Of a stretch of DNA of 64,000 nt, positions 9,551 through 17,500 are shown in pieces. The stretch spans positions 3,720,001 through 3,784,000 of the forward strand of contig NZ_OZ246019.1 in assembly GCF_965230805.1 (NCBI RefSeq). The letters are read 5' to 3'. This DNA comes from Marinifilum sp965230805. Its GTDB lineage: Bacteria > Bacteroidota > Bacteroidia > Bacteroidales > Marinifilaceae. The position numbers were made by a program, and so were the translations under genes. How positions within the stretch are numbered: the stretch's first letter is position 1; the number at the start of each line of letters is the position of its first letter. Below the pieces are notes generated by a model that had not been told where the DNA came from, did no database searches, and saw only the letters and a program-made list of their open reading frames with translations.

Positions 9551-12358
9551 TTAGAAAGTTAGGTTTAAACCGATATTTGCTTTTACACCATAGTATTCAG
9601 ATTGCATTGTTCTGCTTTCTTCGCCTTGGTAGTAACGCAATGGTTCATTTAATAAGTTGTTTGCCGATGCAAAAATACTCCAGTTTTTATTGATATTGTA
9701 GCTTGCACTCAAATCAAGATGTGTTGCTTTGTCGTAGTAACGATCGTAGAATGCTGATTTTCCCCATTCATCAATAAACTCATCAGCATGCTGTAATGAT
9801 AAGCGTACCGATAGTTTTTTGCTTTCGTAGAACAATGAAATGTTCATGTTGTTCTCAGGAGTACCTGCAATTGCTAAATCTTCATCTTCACGTCCCTCGA
9901 TATTGATGTTTTTCATTTTGGAGTGAGTGTAAGTGTAATTTGCATAAACTCCTAAGTTATTTAGGAAGCCTGGTAGAAAGTCCAATTGACGTTGGAAAGC
10001 AAATTCAAAACCATAAAGGTCTGCATCTCCAACATTAATTGGTTGGAAGAATTTTTCCCAAATCTGGTTGTTATAGCTGTAATCCCTTAGTTCAATAGTA
10101 TTAGAGATATCATCTAATGATTTGTAAAAGAAACCTCCTGAAATTACACCAATATTAGAGAAATAGTGTTCTGCCATTACATCAATGTTCATAGCTGTTG
10201 TTGGCTCCAGAGTTGGATTTCCAATTTCAATTTCGCTATCCTCTGTTTTGATTTCACTATGTGGAACCAAATCGTAATAATTAGGGCGTGAAATGGTATT
10301 GGTCCAAGCAAGTTTTAATTTGGTGTTTTCTGAGATCGAATATTTAGCAATGATACTAGGTAAAAAGTTATTATAATCGTTAGATTCCTTCTTAGTAGTG
10401 TTTAAAGTTATTTCAGCATCTTCGTCATAGTCAGGATGATCTTCATCTTCGATTGGAATGTTTAGTATTCTACCTGAGTATTCTAGATCAGTTCGTTCCA
10501 TTCTAACGCCAAAAATCATTTTTAACTTGTCTCCAATTTTTTGGTCTACACGAACGTAACCAGCATAAACTTTTTCTTCAGCCTCAAAATTTCCAGCTTC
10601 TTCTTCCAAATTCTCCTTCGGATCGTAATCGTTAAAATTCTGCCCACTTAAGAATTCCTTTGAAACAAAGTGCCCAGCCATGTAGTCGCCAGCCATAAAA
10701 TCACTTTTGCTTGCATCGTATTGATTGGCTAATGCCGAATTAACAAATGAGTCTTCGTTGTCATCACCTAAGTCAATATCGTAAAACTGATTGTCTCTGT
10801 TTTTTTCTTTGCTTTTGTATCTAAAACCAGTTTTCAATTTCGTTTTCCCTTTCACAAGCGGAAGTTTAATATCAACTTTAAAGTTCTTATCAATGTCCTC
10901 TGTGAATTGGAATTCTTCGGTAAGTTCTTTCAATCCGTATTCGCTGCTTAAATCTGCCAATTGTGGATCAGAAATTGTAAACATTGGCTTTTCAGGGTTT
11001 GAAAGATTAGGATTAATGGCTACATCTTTTACTTTTAAAGAGATGTATCTTTCATTAGGCCTATCTTCAGATGCCTTCGCATAACTTCCTTTCCAGTTTA
11101 CTTCTACACTTCCAAAGTGGTGCTCACCATTCAAAGAGAAGTTCATTGTTTTTTGATCTTCCAAACGGCCATCTTTGTTTGTTCCTCCTTTGGTTTGACG
11201 ACGAACTTCGGTTGTCCAAGATCCATTTTCTCCCTCGATGTCTTTGTAACGAAGTCTGTATCTGTTTTCCCAGTCTTTTCTTCTGTTATAAATACCCTTT
11301 AATTCAATTTTATGGTTTGCATTAATTTCGTAATCGAAGGAAGCAGAGTAACTTTGTCTAATTCTTTGTAAGTAGTAGGTTCTGATCTGAAAATCGGATG
11401 CATATAGATTACCATTATCATCTTCCTCCCATTCAGCTTCAATATTATCCGAACCTAATTGATTGTCTTGGTAAGAAGCAGAGAATGTCATACCAAGGCT
11501 AGAGTTGCCACCAGTTTCTAGACGATTGCCATATACTGCAGATAATTGAAGTTGTGGGTCATTGCTAAGAAAGTTGTAACCTGTTCCAATACGAGCAGAA
11601 AACTGTTCTTTAAATGGATTTGATCTAGTAATTAAATTAACCGAACCACCAATTGCATCAGCTTCCATGTCTGGTGTTACTACTTTGTTTACTTCAATAG
11701 TTTGAACCATATCCGAAGGAACCAAATCCAGCTGTATAGAGCGAATCTCAGCTTCAGCCGATGGAATTCTTTCTCCGTTAATCGTTACAGAATTGTACTC
11801 AGGCGAAGTACCTCTAATGTGTCCGAAACGTGCTTCACCTTGATCGTACTGTACGTTAATACCAGGAATACGCTTCAAAGCATCTCCAACGTTATTGTCA
11901 GGGAACTGACCAACTTGTTCCGATGATACAATATTGGAAATGTTAACATTGTTTTTTTGCTGATTCAAAGCTCTTGATTGTTCTTTCATTATTCCTTGAA
12001 CCACTACTTCTTGAAGCTTTAAACCTTCTTTAAGAATAATGTTCTCTGTGTAAATAGTCGAAGGTTCAATACTTAGTTTTTTGTCAATGCTTTCGTAACC
12101 AATATAAGATACATGAAGCGTGTATTCTCCCGGAGTAATGTTATTAATACGGTAGATACCATTGTGGTCGGTAACTACGCCTTGCTTGCTTTCTGTTAAA
12201 ACAAGTGTAGCACCAGGTAATGGAGTATTACTCGAATCTAATACTCTACCAGTAATTGATGATTTGTCTCCATTGTTGGAGTTTTCGTCTGCATAAATGT
12301 TTTGCACAAATAAGCTAAAAGTCAAAATTAGACTTAAAGCAATCGATAGTTTTTTCAT
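9551..12358 (-). CDS. TonB-dependent receptor (phytase-linked)
   Basis: 935 residues. Signal peptide at 1-23 (cleavage near IYADE), carboxypeptidase-regulatory-like domain at about 33-120 (SSITGRVLDSSNTPLPGATL), then plug domain (about 140-245, with VGDALKRIPGINVQ and VTINGERIPS) and an outer-membrane beta-barrel ending in the aromatic-terminated strand NIGLNLTF. Imports a large solute using TonB energy. The first gene of the minus-strand operon with the phytase, so the likely cargo is phytate or an inositol phosphate, possibly with bound metal; that substrate is inferred from context. It lacks a SusD partner, as expected for non-SusC receptors of this architecture. Confidence 0.9.
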   Translation of the reverse strand: MKKLSIALSLILTFSLFVQNIYADENSNNGDKSSITGRVLDSSNTPLPGATLVLTESKQGVVTDHNGIYRINNITPGEYTLHVSYIGYESIDKKLSIEPSTIYTENIILKEGLKLQEVVVQGIMKEQSRALNQQKNNVNISNIVSSEQVGQFPDNNVGDALKRIPGINVQYDQGEARFGHIRGTSPEYNSVTINGERIPSAEAEIRSIQLDLVPSDMVQTIEVNKVVTPDMEADAIGGSVNLITRSNPFKEQFSARIGTGYNFLSNDPQLQLSAVYGNRLETGGNSSLGMTFSASYQDNQLGSDNIEAEWEEDDNGNLYASDFQIRTYYLQRIRQSYSASFDYEINANHKIELKGIYNRRKDWENRYRLRYKDIEGENGSWTTEVRRQTKGGTNKDGRLEDQKTMNFSLNGEHHFGSVEVNWKGSYAKASEDRPNERYISLKVKDVAINPNLSNPEKPMFTISDPQLADLSSEYGLKELTEEFQFTEDIDKNFKVDIKLPLVKGKTKLKTGFRYKSKEKNRDNQFYDIDLGDDNEDSFVNSALANQYDASKSDFMAGDYMAGHFVSKEFLSGQNFNDYDPKENLEEEAGNFEAEEKVYAGYVRVDQKIGDKLKMIFGVRMERTDLEYSGRILNIPIEDEDHPDYDEDAEITLNTTKKESNDYNNFLPSIIAKYSISENTKLKLAWTNTISRPNYYDLVPHSEIKTEDSEIEIGNPTLEPTTAMNIDVMAEHYFSNIGVISGGFFYKSLDDISNTIELRDYSYNNQIWEKFFQPINVGDADLYGFEFAFQRQLDFLPGFLNNLGVYANYTYTHSKMKNINIEGREDEDLAIAGTPENNMNISLFYESKKLSVRLSLQHADEFIDEWGKSAFYDRYYDKATHLDLSASYNINKNWSIFASANNLLNEPLRYYQGEESRTMQSEYYGVKANIGLNLTF

Positions 12359-12387
12359 TTTTAGGATAAATTTTGATTTGTGTTAAT

Positions 12388-12406
12388 GCTCAATCTGATA
12401 TTGAGC
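12388..12406 (-). promoter_or_regulatory. Leader hairpin upstream of the TonB receptor
   Basis: Inverted repeat GCTCAAT-5 bases-ATTGAGC about 30 bases before the receptor start. It would fold in the 5' leader of the mRNA. A role in translation control is only a guess. Confidence 0.35.
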
Positions 12407-12432
12407 CTAATTCAGGTGTATAATTCGGAAAT

Positions 12433-12440
12433 CAAAATTA
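12433..12440 (-). promoter_or_regulatory. Candidate -7 box for the phytase operon
   Basis: On the minus strand this reads TAATTTTG, an exact match to the Bacteroidota -7 consensus TAnnTTTG. No clear TTTG partner lies at the usual spacing upstream, so the call is tentative. It predicts a leader of about 65 bases containing the 12388-12406 hairpin. Confidence 0.4.
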
Positions 12441-12593
12441 GTGGATCGAGAGGCGTAGAAGATTAAATCAATCTAATGCTTGTGTGAAATTATTGTTGAT
12501 TCTATTGCGATTGAATGTCATTTGCATTTCATTGATGTAAAGATCTTTGTATTTGTCGGAAATATTACTTTTTAAATATTACATGATATTGTT

Positions 12594-12850
12594 AATAGGA
12601 CTTAACTAAAAATATTGTTACAGTTTTCGCTGATTTTAAGTAGAAAGCTTTTAAAATTACCGAGTGAATATCGTGATATTGCGAGGGGATTTATGCCAAA
12701 AGCAATGGAAATCTTTCAAAAGTCATCTTCACCCAATCTTTACTGTAAAAATTCTTCAAAATATCCTGATATTCTTTCAGATTTTTAAAGAAAATCTTGA
12801 ATAAATCTAACTTTCTGTGGTGAATATCTTACATCGAACTCAGGCTTGTT
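12594..12850 (-). mobile_element. Decayed relic of the MITE-like element (copy 5)
   Basis: Diverged but colinear with the inverted copy at 36071. Matches include CTGATTTTAAGTAGAAA, GATATT then GGGATTTATGCC, an AAAATATCCTGATATTCTTTC block, AACTTTCTGTGG and a final CATCGAACTCA. The terminal repeats are degraded and no target duplication can be called. The orientation matches copy 4. Confidence 0.65.
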
Positions 12851-12909
12851 AGGTTTTTATTATTCAGGTTTTTTTGTCAGTTTTGTTTTGCACCAAAAAC
12901 AAAAATAAC

Positions 12910-13836
12910 GTGAAATTATCTGTTGTAATTTTAAGTTTGCAAATGCTGTGTTTGTTTGCTTGTAACTATAATTCCCCCAAGAATCAGGACATACTGAATA
13001 CAGCCAATACATCGAAAAAAGAAATGGCAGTTTGTAAACCGGAATTGGTTTCGGATAGCTTGCCACCTATTACCTTAGAGCAGTCAGGTATGATATGGCA
13101 TGATAGCTTAATTTGGGTAAACAACGATAGCGGAGGAGCGCCCGAGTTGTATGCCTACAATTTAAATGGAAGCTTAGTTCGAACTCTTCAAATTAAGAAT
13201 GCTACCAACAATGATTGGGAGGCGCTGGCAGAAGATGAGCAATATTTTTACATTGGTGATTTCGGGAATAATTTTGGAGCACGTAAAAATCTATGCTTGT
13301 ATAGGGTTGAGAAAGCAGAAATTAAAAATGCAAGTATAATAGTTGCAGAAGCTGATACAATTCAATTTCATTGGGCAGATCAAGAATCGTTTTTGTCTCT
13401 AAAACACCATCATAATTACGATTGCGAGGCCTTATTTGCATATGGCGATTCTCTTTATTTCTTCACTAAGAATTGGGAGAATTTGAAAACAAGAATGTAT
13501 GCAATGCCAAAATTCGGTAAGGAGCATAGCTTGCATCCTAAGGCAAGTTTTAATGCTGATTTGTTAGTGACCGGAGCGGATATTAGTTCAGATGGAAAAC
13601 TTGTTGCTTTGGTTGGCTACAAGGATTATAAAACTTATTTATATCTGTTTTATGACTTTAAGGGGGTAGATTTTTTGGATGGTAAAAACATACGATTGGA
13701 TTTAAGTATTTTAGGAGGCGTCCAGACAGAAGGAGTTGTTTTTACCGACAATGGAGATTTATTTATTAATTCCGAAGCCACAAAGCAAAAGCAAGCTATT
13801 TATAAAATAGATTGGAAACAGTTTATTCAGAATTAG
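12910..13836 (+). CDS. Lipoprotein of unknown function, propeller-like
   Basis: 308 residues from the GTG at 12910. This start places a clean lipoprotein signal first (KLSVVILSLQMLCLFAC, lipobox LFAC); an upstream in-frame TTG at 12874 would add 12 residues before the signal and is less likely. Mature protein motifs include NDSGGAPELYAYN, DWEALAEDE and IGDFGNN near residues 75-120, then charged repeats suggesting a beta-propeller. Similar motifs occur in a widespread uncharacterised family of secreted Bacteroidota proteins. It is transcribed divergently from the phytase operon, and whether it shares a role with the phytase is unknown. Confidence 0.75.
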   Translation: MKLSVVILSLQMLCLFACNYNSPKNQDILNTANTSKKEMAVCKPELVSDSLPPITLEQSGMIWHDSLIWVNNDSGGAPELYAYNLNGSLVRTLQIKNATNNDWEALAEDEQYFYIGDFGNNFGARKNLCLYRVEKAEIKNASIIVAEADTIQFHWADQESFLSLKHHHNYDCEALFAYGDSLYFFTKNWENLKTRMYAMPKFGKEHSLHPKASFNADLLVTGADISSDGKLVALVGYKDYKTYLYLFYDFKGVDFLDGKNIRLDLSILGGVQTEGVVFTDNGDLFINSEATKQKQAIYKIDWKQFIQN

Positions 13837-13876
13837 GGTATTCTTATTGCCCTAACAAATAATCTCACGCTTTGAT

Positions 13877-13906
13877 TTTGAAATCCTTAAAAAGCTTGTA
13901 ATTTTG
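13877..13906 (+). promoter_or_regulatory. Bacteroidota-type promoter for queE
   Basis: TTTG (13877-13880), 18-base spacer, then TAATTTTG (13899-13906), matching TTTG/TAnnTTTG. It predicts a start near 13913, about 28 bases before the chosen TTG start codon. Confidence 0.65.
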
Positions 13907-13940
13907 TAGCCCAATTTGCTAAACAGCCACAATTTTTGGA

Positions 13941-14603
13941 TTGTTTGAAAAGAATAAGGAAAAGATTTTGAAAGATAAGTACAGAGAAATATTTGATAGG
14001 GGAACCGATTTGCCATTGGTAGAAGACTTCTATACTATCCAGGGTGAGGGATATCATACGGGTAAGCCTGCTTACTTCATTCGAATTGGAGGTTGTGATA
14101 TTGGCTGTCGTTGGTGCGATAGTAAAATATCATGGAACCCTGCGGAACACAGATTAATTTCGGTTGAAGAAGTGGTTCGTAAGGCAGTAGAATCTCCGGC
14201 AAAATCTGTTGTTGTAACTGGAGGAGAGCCTTCTTTATATAATCTAGAGCCACTTTGTACCGAGCTGAAAAGACACAATATTGAGAATTTTCTGGAAACT
14301 TCAGGTGCATATGAAATCAGTGGGGAATGGGATTGGATTTGTTTATCGCCTAAGCGAAATAAACTGCCTGTGCCATCATCTTATCAAAAAGCTAATGAGC
14401 TAAAAGTAATCATTTACGATCTGGAAAAAGATCTTGCATGGGCCGAGGAACTGTCCAAAAATGTTGGAGATGATTGTTTATTGTACCTTCAGTCAGAATG
14501 GAGTCGGTATGTTCACAATGTTAAACCCATTGTGGAGTATGTGAAGAATAATCCCAAATGGAATATTTCGCTGCAATCGCATAAATTTATGAGGATACCC
14601 TAG
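13941..14603 (+). CDS. queE: 7-carboxy-7-deazaguanine synthase, radical SAM
   Basis: 220 residues from a TTG start; no in-frame ATG precedes the conserved FYTIQGEGYHTG block, and the upstream promoter supports this start. The radical-SAM cysteines are in GGCDIGCRWCDSK (C-x3-C-x2-C, about residues 53-60), and the glycine-rich VVTGGEPSL follows near residue 93. QueE converts 6-carboxy-tetrahydropterin to 7-carboxy-7-deazaguanine using SAM and a 4Fe-4S cluster, in the pathway to preQ0 and queuosine. No queC, queD or queF is adjacent. Followed by a hairpin terminator at 14625-14649. Confidence 0.9.
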   Translation: MFEKNKEKILKDKYREIFDRGTDLPLVEDFYTIQGEGYHTGKPAYFIRIGGCDIGCRWCDSKISWNPAEHRLISVEEVVRKAVESPAKSVVVTGGEPSLYNLEPLCTELKRHNIENFLETSGAYEISGEWDWICLSPKRNKLPVPSSYQKANELKVIIYDLEKDLAWAEELSKNVGDDCLLYLQSEWSRYVHNVKPIVEYVKNNPKWNISLQSHKFMRIP

Positions 14604-14624
14604 CATACAATGGAACTTTTAAAT

Positions 14625-14660
14625 AGCCGGATCAACTAATGATTCGGCTTTATTGTATCA
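14625..14660 (+). terminator. Probable terminator of queE
   Basis: Stem AGCCGGATC (14625-14633) with GATTCGGCT (14641-14649), one G-U pair, 7-base loop, then TTATTGTAT. Confidence 0.6.
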
Positions 14661-14756
14661 GTAAAATAGGTCTTTAGTCCGAATTCACTATCCGGATTTT
14701 GTTGAATATCTTAAGTTCGTTCCCATTAAAAATGTCAATTTAAGCATATGGTAAAT

Positions 14757-15023
14757 AACGTGAGTTCGTCGTAAAATTCTATCCACAGAAAGTTATATTT
14801 GGGATAGATTTGCATTAAAAATTTGGAAAGAATAGCGGGCTATTTTGAGGAATTTTTAATGTGAAGATGTCGTAAAGAGAACTTTCCATTATGAGTTTGC
14901 CTGCTTTCGGCATAAATTTCCACAAATCTTCTTGAAATATCCCGATATTCCTTCGAAAATTTGAGAAAATTTCTACTCAAAATCAGATCAAACTGTGAAC
15001 GAATTTTACGTCGAACTCACGTT
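14757..15023 (+). mobile_element. MITE-like element, copy 3
   Basis: 267-bp copy in the same orientation as copies 1 and 2. One mismatch in the left terminal repeat (TCGTCG for TCGACG). Flanked by the direct duplication AAAT (14753-14756 and 15024-15027). Inserted in the gap between queE and the rubrerythrin gene; it occupies nearly half of the 563-base gap 14604-15166. Confidence 0.87.
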
Positions 15024-15166
15024 AAATATTCTTAAAACGAAGTTGCTACCCTAACATTTACGTGCTTTTTATAATCAATATAAATAGTTTGATTTAGGTT
15101 CATATCACTTTCCTGATCCTGAAAAAAAAATGATCTTAGCATAACAAAATCAAAAAAATAATAAGC

Positions 15167-15739
15167 ATGAGTATAAAAGGAACTCAAACCGAAAAGAATT
15201 TGTTAAAAGCATTTGCTGGCGAATCTCAAGCAAGAAGCAGGTATACATATTTTGCAAAAAAGGCAAAAAAAGAAGGGTACGAGCAGATTGCAGCATTGTT
15301 TATGGAAACGGCAGAACAAGAAATGCAACATGCAAAACGCTTTTTTAGTTTTTTAGATGGTGGTGATGTGGAAATTACAGCAGTCTATCCGGCGGGTATT
15401 GTTGGTAGTACTGCTGAAAATTTAAAAGCCGCTGCTGCTGGCGAAAATGAAGAGTACACCGACTTGTATCCTGCATTTGCAAAAATCGCAGAAGAGGAAG
15501 GATTTAAAAAGGTTGCAACTGCTTTTAAATTGATCGCTAAGGTAGAGCAAGAGCATGAGAAGCGATATCTTAAGTTGTTGGAAAATATCGAAAAGGAAAA
15601 GGTATTTGAATCCGAAGAAGAGGAGGAATGGTATTGCCGCAAATGTGGCTATGTTCATAAGGGTAGAAAAGCTCCTGAAAATTGTCCTGCATGCAATCAT
15701 CCTCAAGCTTATTTTGAGAAAAAAGCAAAAAACTATTAA
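15167..15739 (+). CDS. rbr: Rubrerythrin
   Basis: 190 residues, the normal length. A ferritin-like four-helix domain (about 1-145) carries the di-iron glutamates in the AGESQARSRYTYFA helix, the METAEQEMQHAKRF helix and the VEQEHEKRY helix. A C-terminal rubredoxin-like domain has CRKCGYVH and CPAC cysteines (about 162-183). Rubrerythrin reduces hydrogen peroxide in the cytoplasm of anaerobes and microaerophiles. Monocistronic: MITE copy 3 lies upstream and a strong terminator shared with trmD lies downstream. Confidence 0.96.
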   Translation: MSIKGTQTEKNLLKAFAGESQARSRYTYFAKKAKKEGYEQIAALFMETAEQEMQHAKRFFSFLDGGDVEITAVYPAGIVGSTAENLKAAAAGENEEYTDLYPAFAKIAEEEGFKKVATAFKLIAKVEQEHEKRYLKLLENIEKEKVFESEEEEEWYCRKCGYVHKGRKAPENCPACNHPQAYFEKKAKNY

Positions 15740-15744
15740 AACGG

Positions 15745-15774
15745 AAAAAGGCTCATGATTGAGCCTTTTTTTTT
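15745..15774. terminator. Bidirectional terminator of rubrerythrin and trmD
   Basis: Perfect 11-bp stem AAAAAGGCTCA (15745-15755) and TGAGCCTTTTT (15760-15770) with a TGAT loop. It is followed by a T run on the plus strand and has the complementary T run on the minus strand. It abuts the trmD stop. Confidence 0.9.
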
Positions 15775-16450
15775 ATTCATCTAATAAATCGGGGCGTAAT
15801 TTTTTCGTTCTCAAATAGGCCTGTTCTTCTTGCCACTTTTCAATTTTCTTGTGATCTCCGGACAGCAAAATTTCTGGCACTTTCCAGCCTCTAAAATCTG
15901 CAGGTCTGGTGTAGATTGGCGGAGACAATAAATTGTCTTGAAAAGAATCTGTTAAAGCAGAGGTTTCATCGTTCATAGCTCCCGGAATTAAGCGAACAAC
16001 ACTATCGGTAATAACAGCAGCTGCCAGTTCCCCACCAGTTAATACAAAATCTCCTATCGAGATTTCCTTCGTGATAAAATGATCTCTTATTCTTTGGTCG
16101 ATTCCTTTGTAGTGACCACAAAGGATTATAATGTTTTCTTTTAATGATAGAATATTTGCAGTTTTTTGTTCGAATTTTTCTCCGTCAGGGGTGGTAAAAA
16201 TGATTTCATCATACTCTCTTTGATCCGTAAGGTGTTCAATTGCTTTTACTACCGGTTCCAATCGCATTACCATTCCTGCACCGCCACTAAATGCATAATC
16301 ATCAACTTTATTGTGCTTGTCCTCCGAAAAATCACGTATGTTGTGAATGTGTATTTCAACTACTCCATTATCTTTTGCACGCTGAATGATAGAGTGGTTT
16401 AAAGGACTCTCCATTAATTCAGGAACTACTGTTAATATATCTATTCTCAT
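15773..16450 (-). CDS. trmD: tRNA (guanine-37-N1)-methyltransferase
   Basis: 225 residues from the ATG at 16450, giving the canonical N-terminus MRIDILTVVPEL. A longer open frame to 16540 adds 30 unrelated residues and would include the promoter, so it is rejected. SPOUT-fold knot motifs are visible: LCGHYKGIDQRI (about residues 110-120) and SIGDFVLTGGELA (about 130-145). TrmD methylates G37 of tRNAs reading CNN/CGG-type codons, using SAM, to prevent +1 frameshifting. Convergent with rubrerythrin. No rimM, rpsP or rplS neighbours are present, unlike the proteobacterial operon. Confidence 0.95.
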   Translation of the reverse strand: MRIDILTVVPELMESPLNHSIIQRAKDNGVVEIHIHNIRDFSEDKHNKVDDYAFSGGAGMVMRLEPVVKAIEHLTDQREYDEIIFTTPDGEKFEQKTANILSLKENIIILCGHYKGIDQRIRDHFITKEISIGDFVLTGGELAAAVITDSVVRLIPGAMNDETSALTDSFQDNLLSPPIYTRPADFRGWKVPEILLSGDHKKIEKWQEEQAYLRTKKLRPDLLDE

Positions 16451-16467
16451 TAATTCTAAATTTTCAG

Positions 16468-16499
16468 CAAAAGTAAATATCAGATACAAGCGATGCAAG
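16468..16499 (-). promoter_or_regulatory. Promoter of trmD
   Basis: On the minus strand the -7 box is TACTTTTG (16475-16468), an exact TAnnTTTG, with ACTTG at about 20 bases upstream (16496-16500). It predicts a leader of only about 10 bases before the ATG at 16450 and supports that start. Confidence 0.6.
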
Positions 16500-16720
16500 T
16501 AATTGAAAGAACAAGAGGGTAAATCAACTTTTAGAGACAATGTGTCAGCAATAATATTGCAAATAATGACATTATGACGTTATATTTTGAATCTAAACTG
16601 ACGATTTGAATCACCAATTGTAATGGTATGCAGTTTGATTAATGAATTGTGAAAATTAAATAAATAATATCGGAATCCGGAACCGAAGATTTAATAAAAA
16701 ATGTATAGGAGATTATAGTT

Positions 16721-17158
16721 ATGACATTATTAAGATATTCAAAAAGACCAAATGATTTTTTTACAAATCAGTTAATGAATCAATTGTTTAAAGAAACTCA
16801 AGATAACCTTAAAGCTTCAGTGGAAAGAGAAGCTGGCTTTCGTCCTGCTGCCAATGTTTTGGAAGAAGAGAAATATTTTTTGATTGAAGTCTCAATTCCA
16901 GGATTTGCAAAAGAGGATGTGAAAATTAATATTGAAAATGATTCTCTTAAAATTTCAGTAGAAAAGAAATCAGAGGAGAAGGAAAAAAAATACTTGAGAA
17001 GAGAATTTGGAGCGAGCAAATTCGAACGTAGCTTTAAATTGGCTGATACAATTGACCAGCAAAAAATATCGGCAGAAGTGAAAGACGGTATTTTAAATAT
17101 TACTCTTCCAAAAAATGAAGAAAAAAAGCCTGAAATTCACAAAATTGAAATCAAATAA
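16721..17158 (+). CDS. Small heat-shock protein, Hsp20/alpha-crystallin family
   Basis: 145 residues. The alpha-crystallin domain spans about residues 38-140, with PGFAKEDVKINIEND and the typical A-x-x-x-x-G-x-L pattern seen as AEVKDGILNITLPK. C-terminal extension KKPEIHKIEIK carries an I-E-I-like tail that normally docks on neighbouring subunits. An ATP-independent holdase that keeps unfolding proteins soluble under stress. The ATG at 16721 is preceded by TAGGAGATTATAGTT, an unusually good Shine-Dalgarno for this phylum. Monocistronic with its own terminator. Confidence 0.94.
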   Translation: MTLLRYSKRPNDFFTNQLMNQLFKETQDNLKASVEREAGFRPAANVLEEEKYFLIEVSIPGFAKEDVKINIENDSLKISVEKKSEEKEKKYLRREFGASKFERSFKLADTIDQQKISAEVKDGILNITLPKNEEKKPEIHKIEIK

Positions 17159-17500
17159 TGGATTTAATGCCACACTACTATAATAAGACTTATTTTATAG
17201 CAAAGCTGGTTTAAAATAAACATCCATTTTTAATATTCATAATAGTGAATAAGGTTTAAATAGGCGTATTTTTTTTACTTACTGGGAATTATTCATGTTA
17301 GTTAATTAGTTTAATTTGGATAAGAGGTTCGTTCAACAGTACGAACCTCTTTGTTTTTAGGGGAAAAGAAAAATATTAAAATCTTTGAGGTTTAGCACAT
17401 AATTAGTTAAATTCGTAAGGGTAGGCTTAAAAGTTTTCTTTTAGGTGATATTGTTAACTCAAATTTCATATGGTTTGAAATTTAATCTAACTCAATTTAC
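17159..17500. other. Intergenic region between hsp20 and the DUF349 gene
   Basis: 342 bases. It contains the hsp20 terminator at 17322-17358. The remainder is AT-rich with no gene or clear promoter consensus. Confidence 0.6.
17322..17358 (+). terminator. Terminator of hsp20
   Basis: Stem AAGAGGTTCGT (17322-17332) and ACGAACCTCTT (17341-17351), 8-base loop, followed by TGTTTTT. Lies about 160 bases after the stop. Confidence 0.8.

Larger units (their letters stand above)
12359..12909. other. Divergent intergenic region between TonB receptor and lipoprotein
   Basis: About 550 bases. It holds the candidate receptor promoter and leader hairpin on the left and the decayed MITE relic (12594-12850) on the right. 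The 60 bases before the lipoprotein start are T-rich with no identified promoter. Confidence 0.6.

Noticed and set aside
16451..16540. N-terminal extension of TrmD
   Set aside because: The extra 30 residues are not TrmD-like and contain the promoter; the canonical N-terminus begins at 16450.
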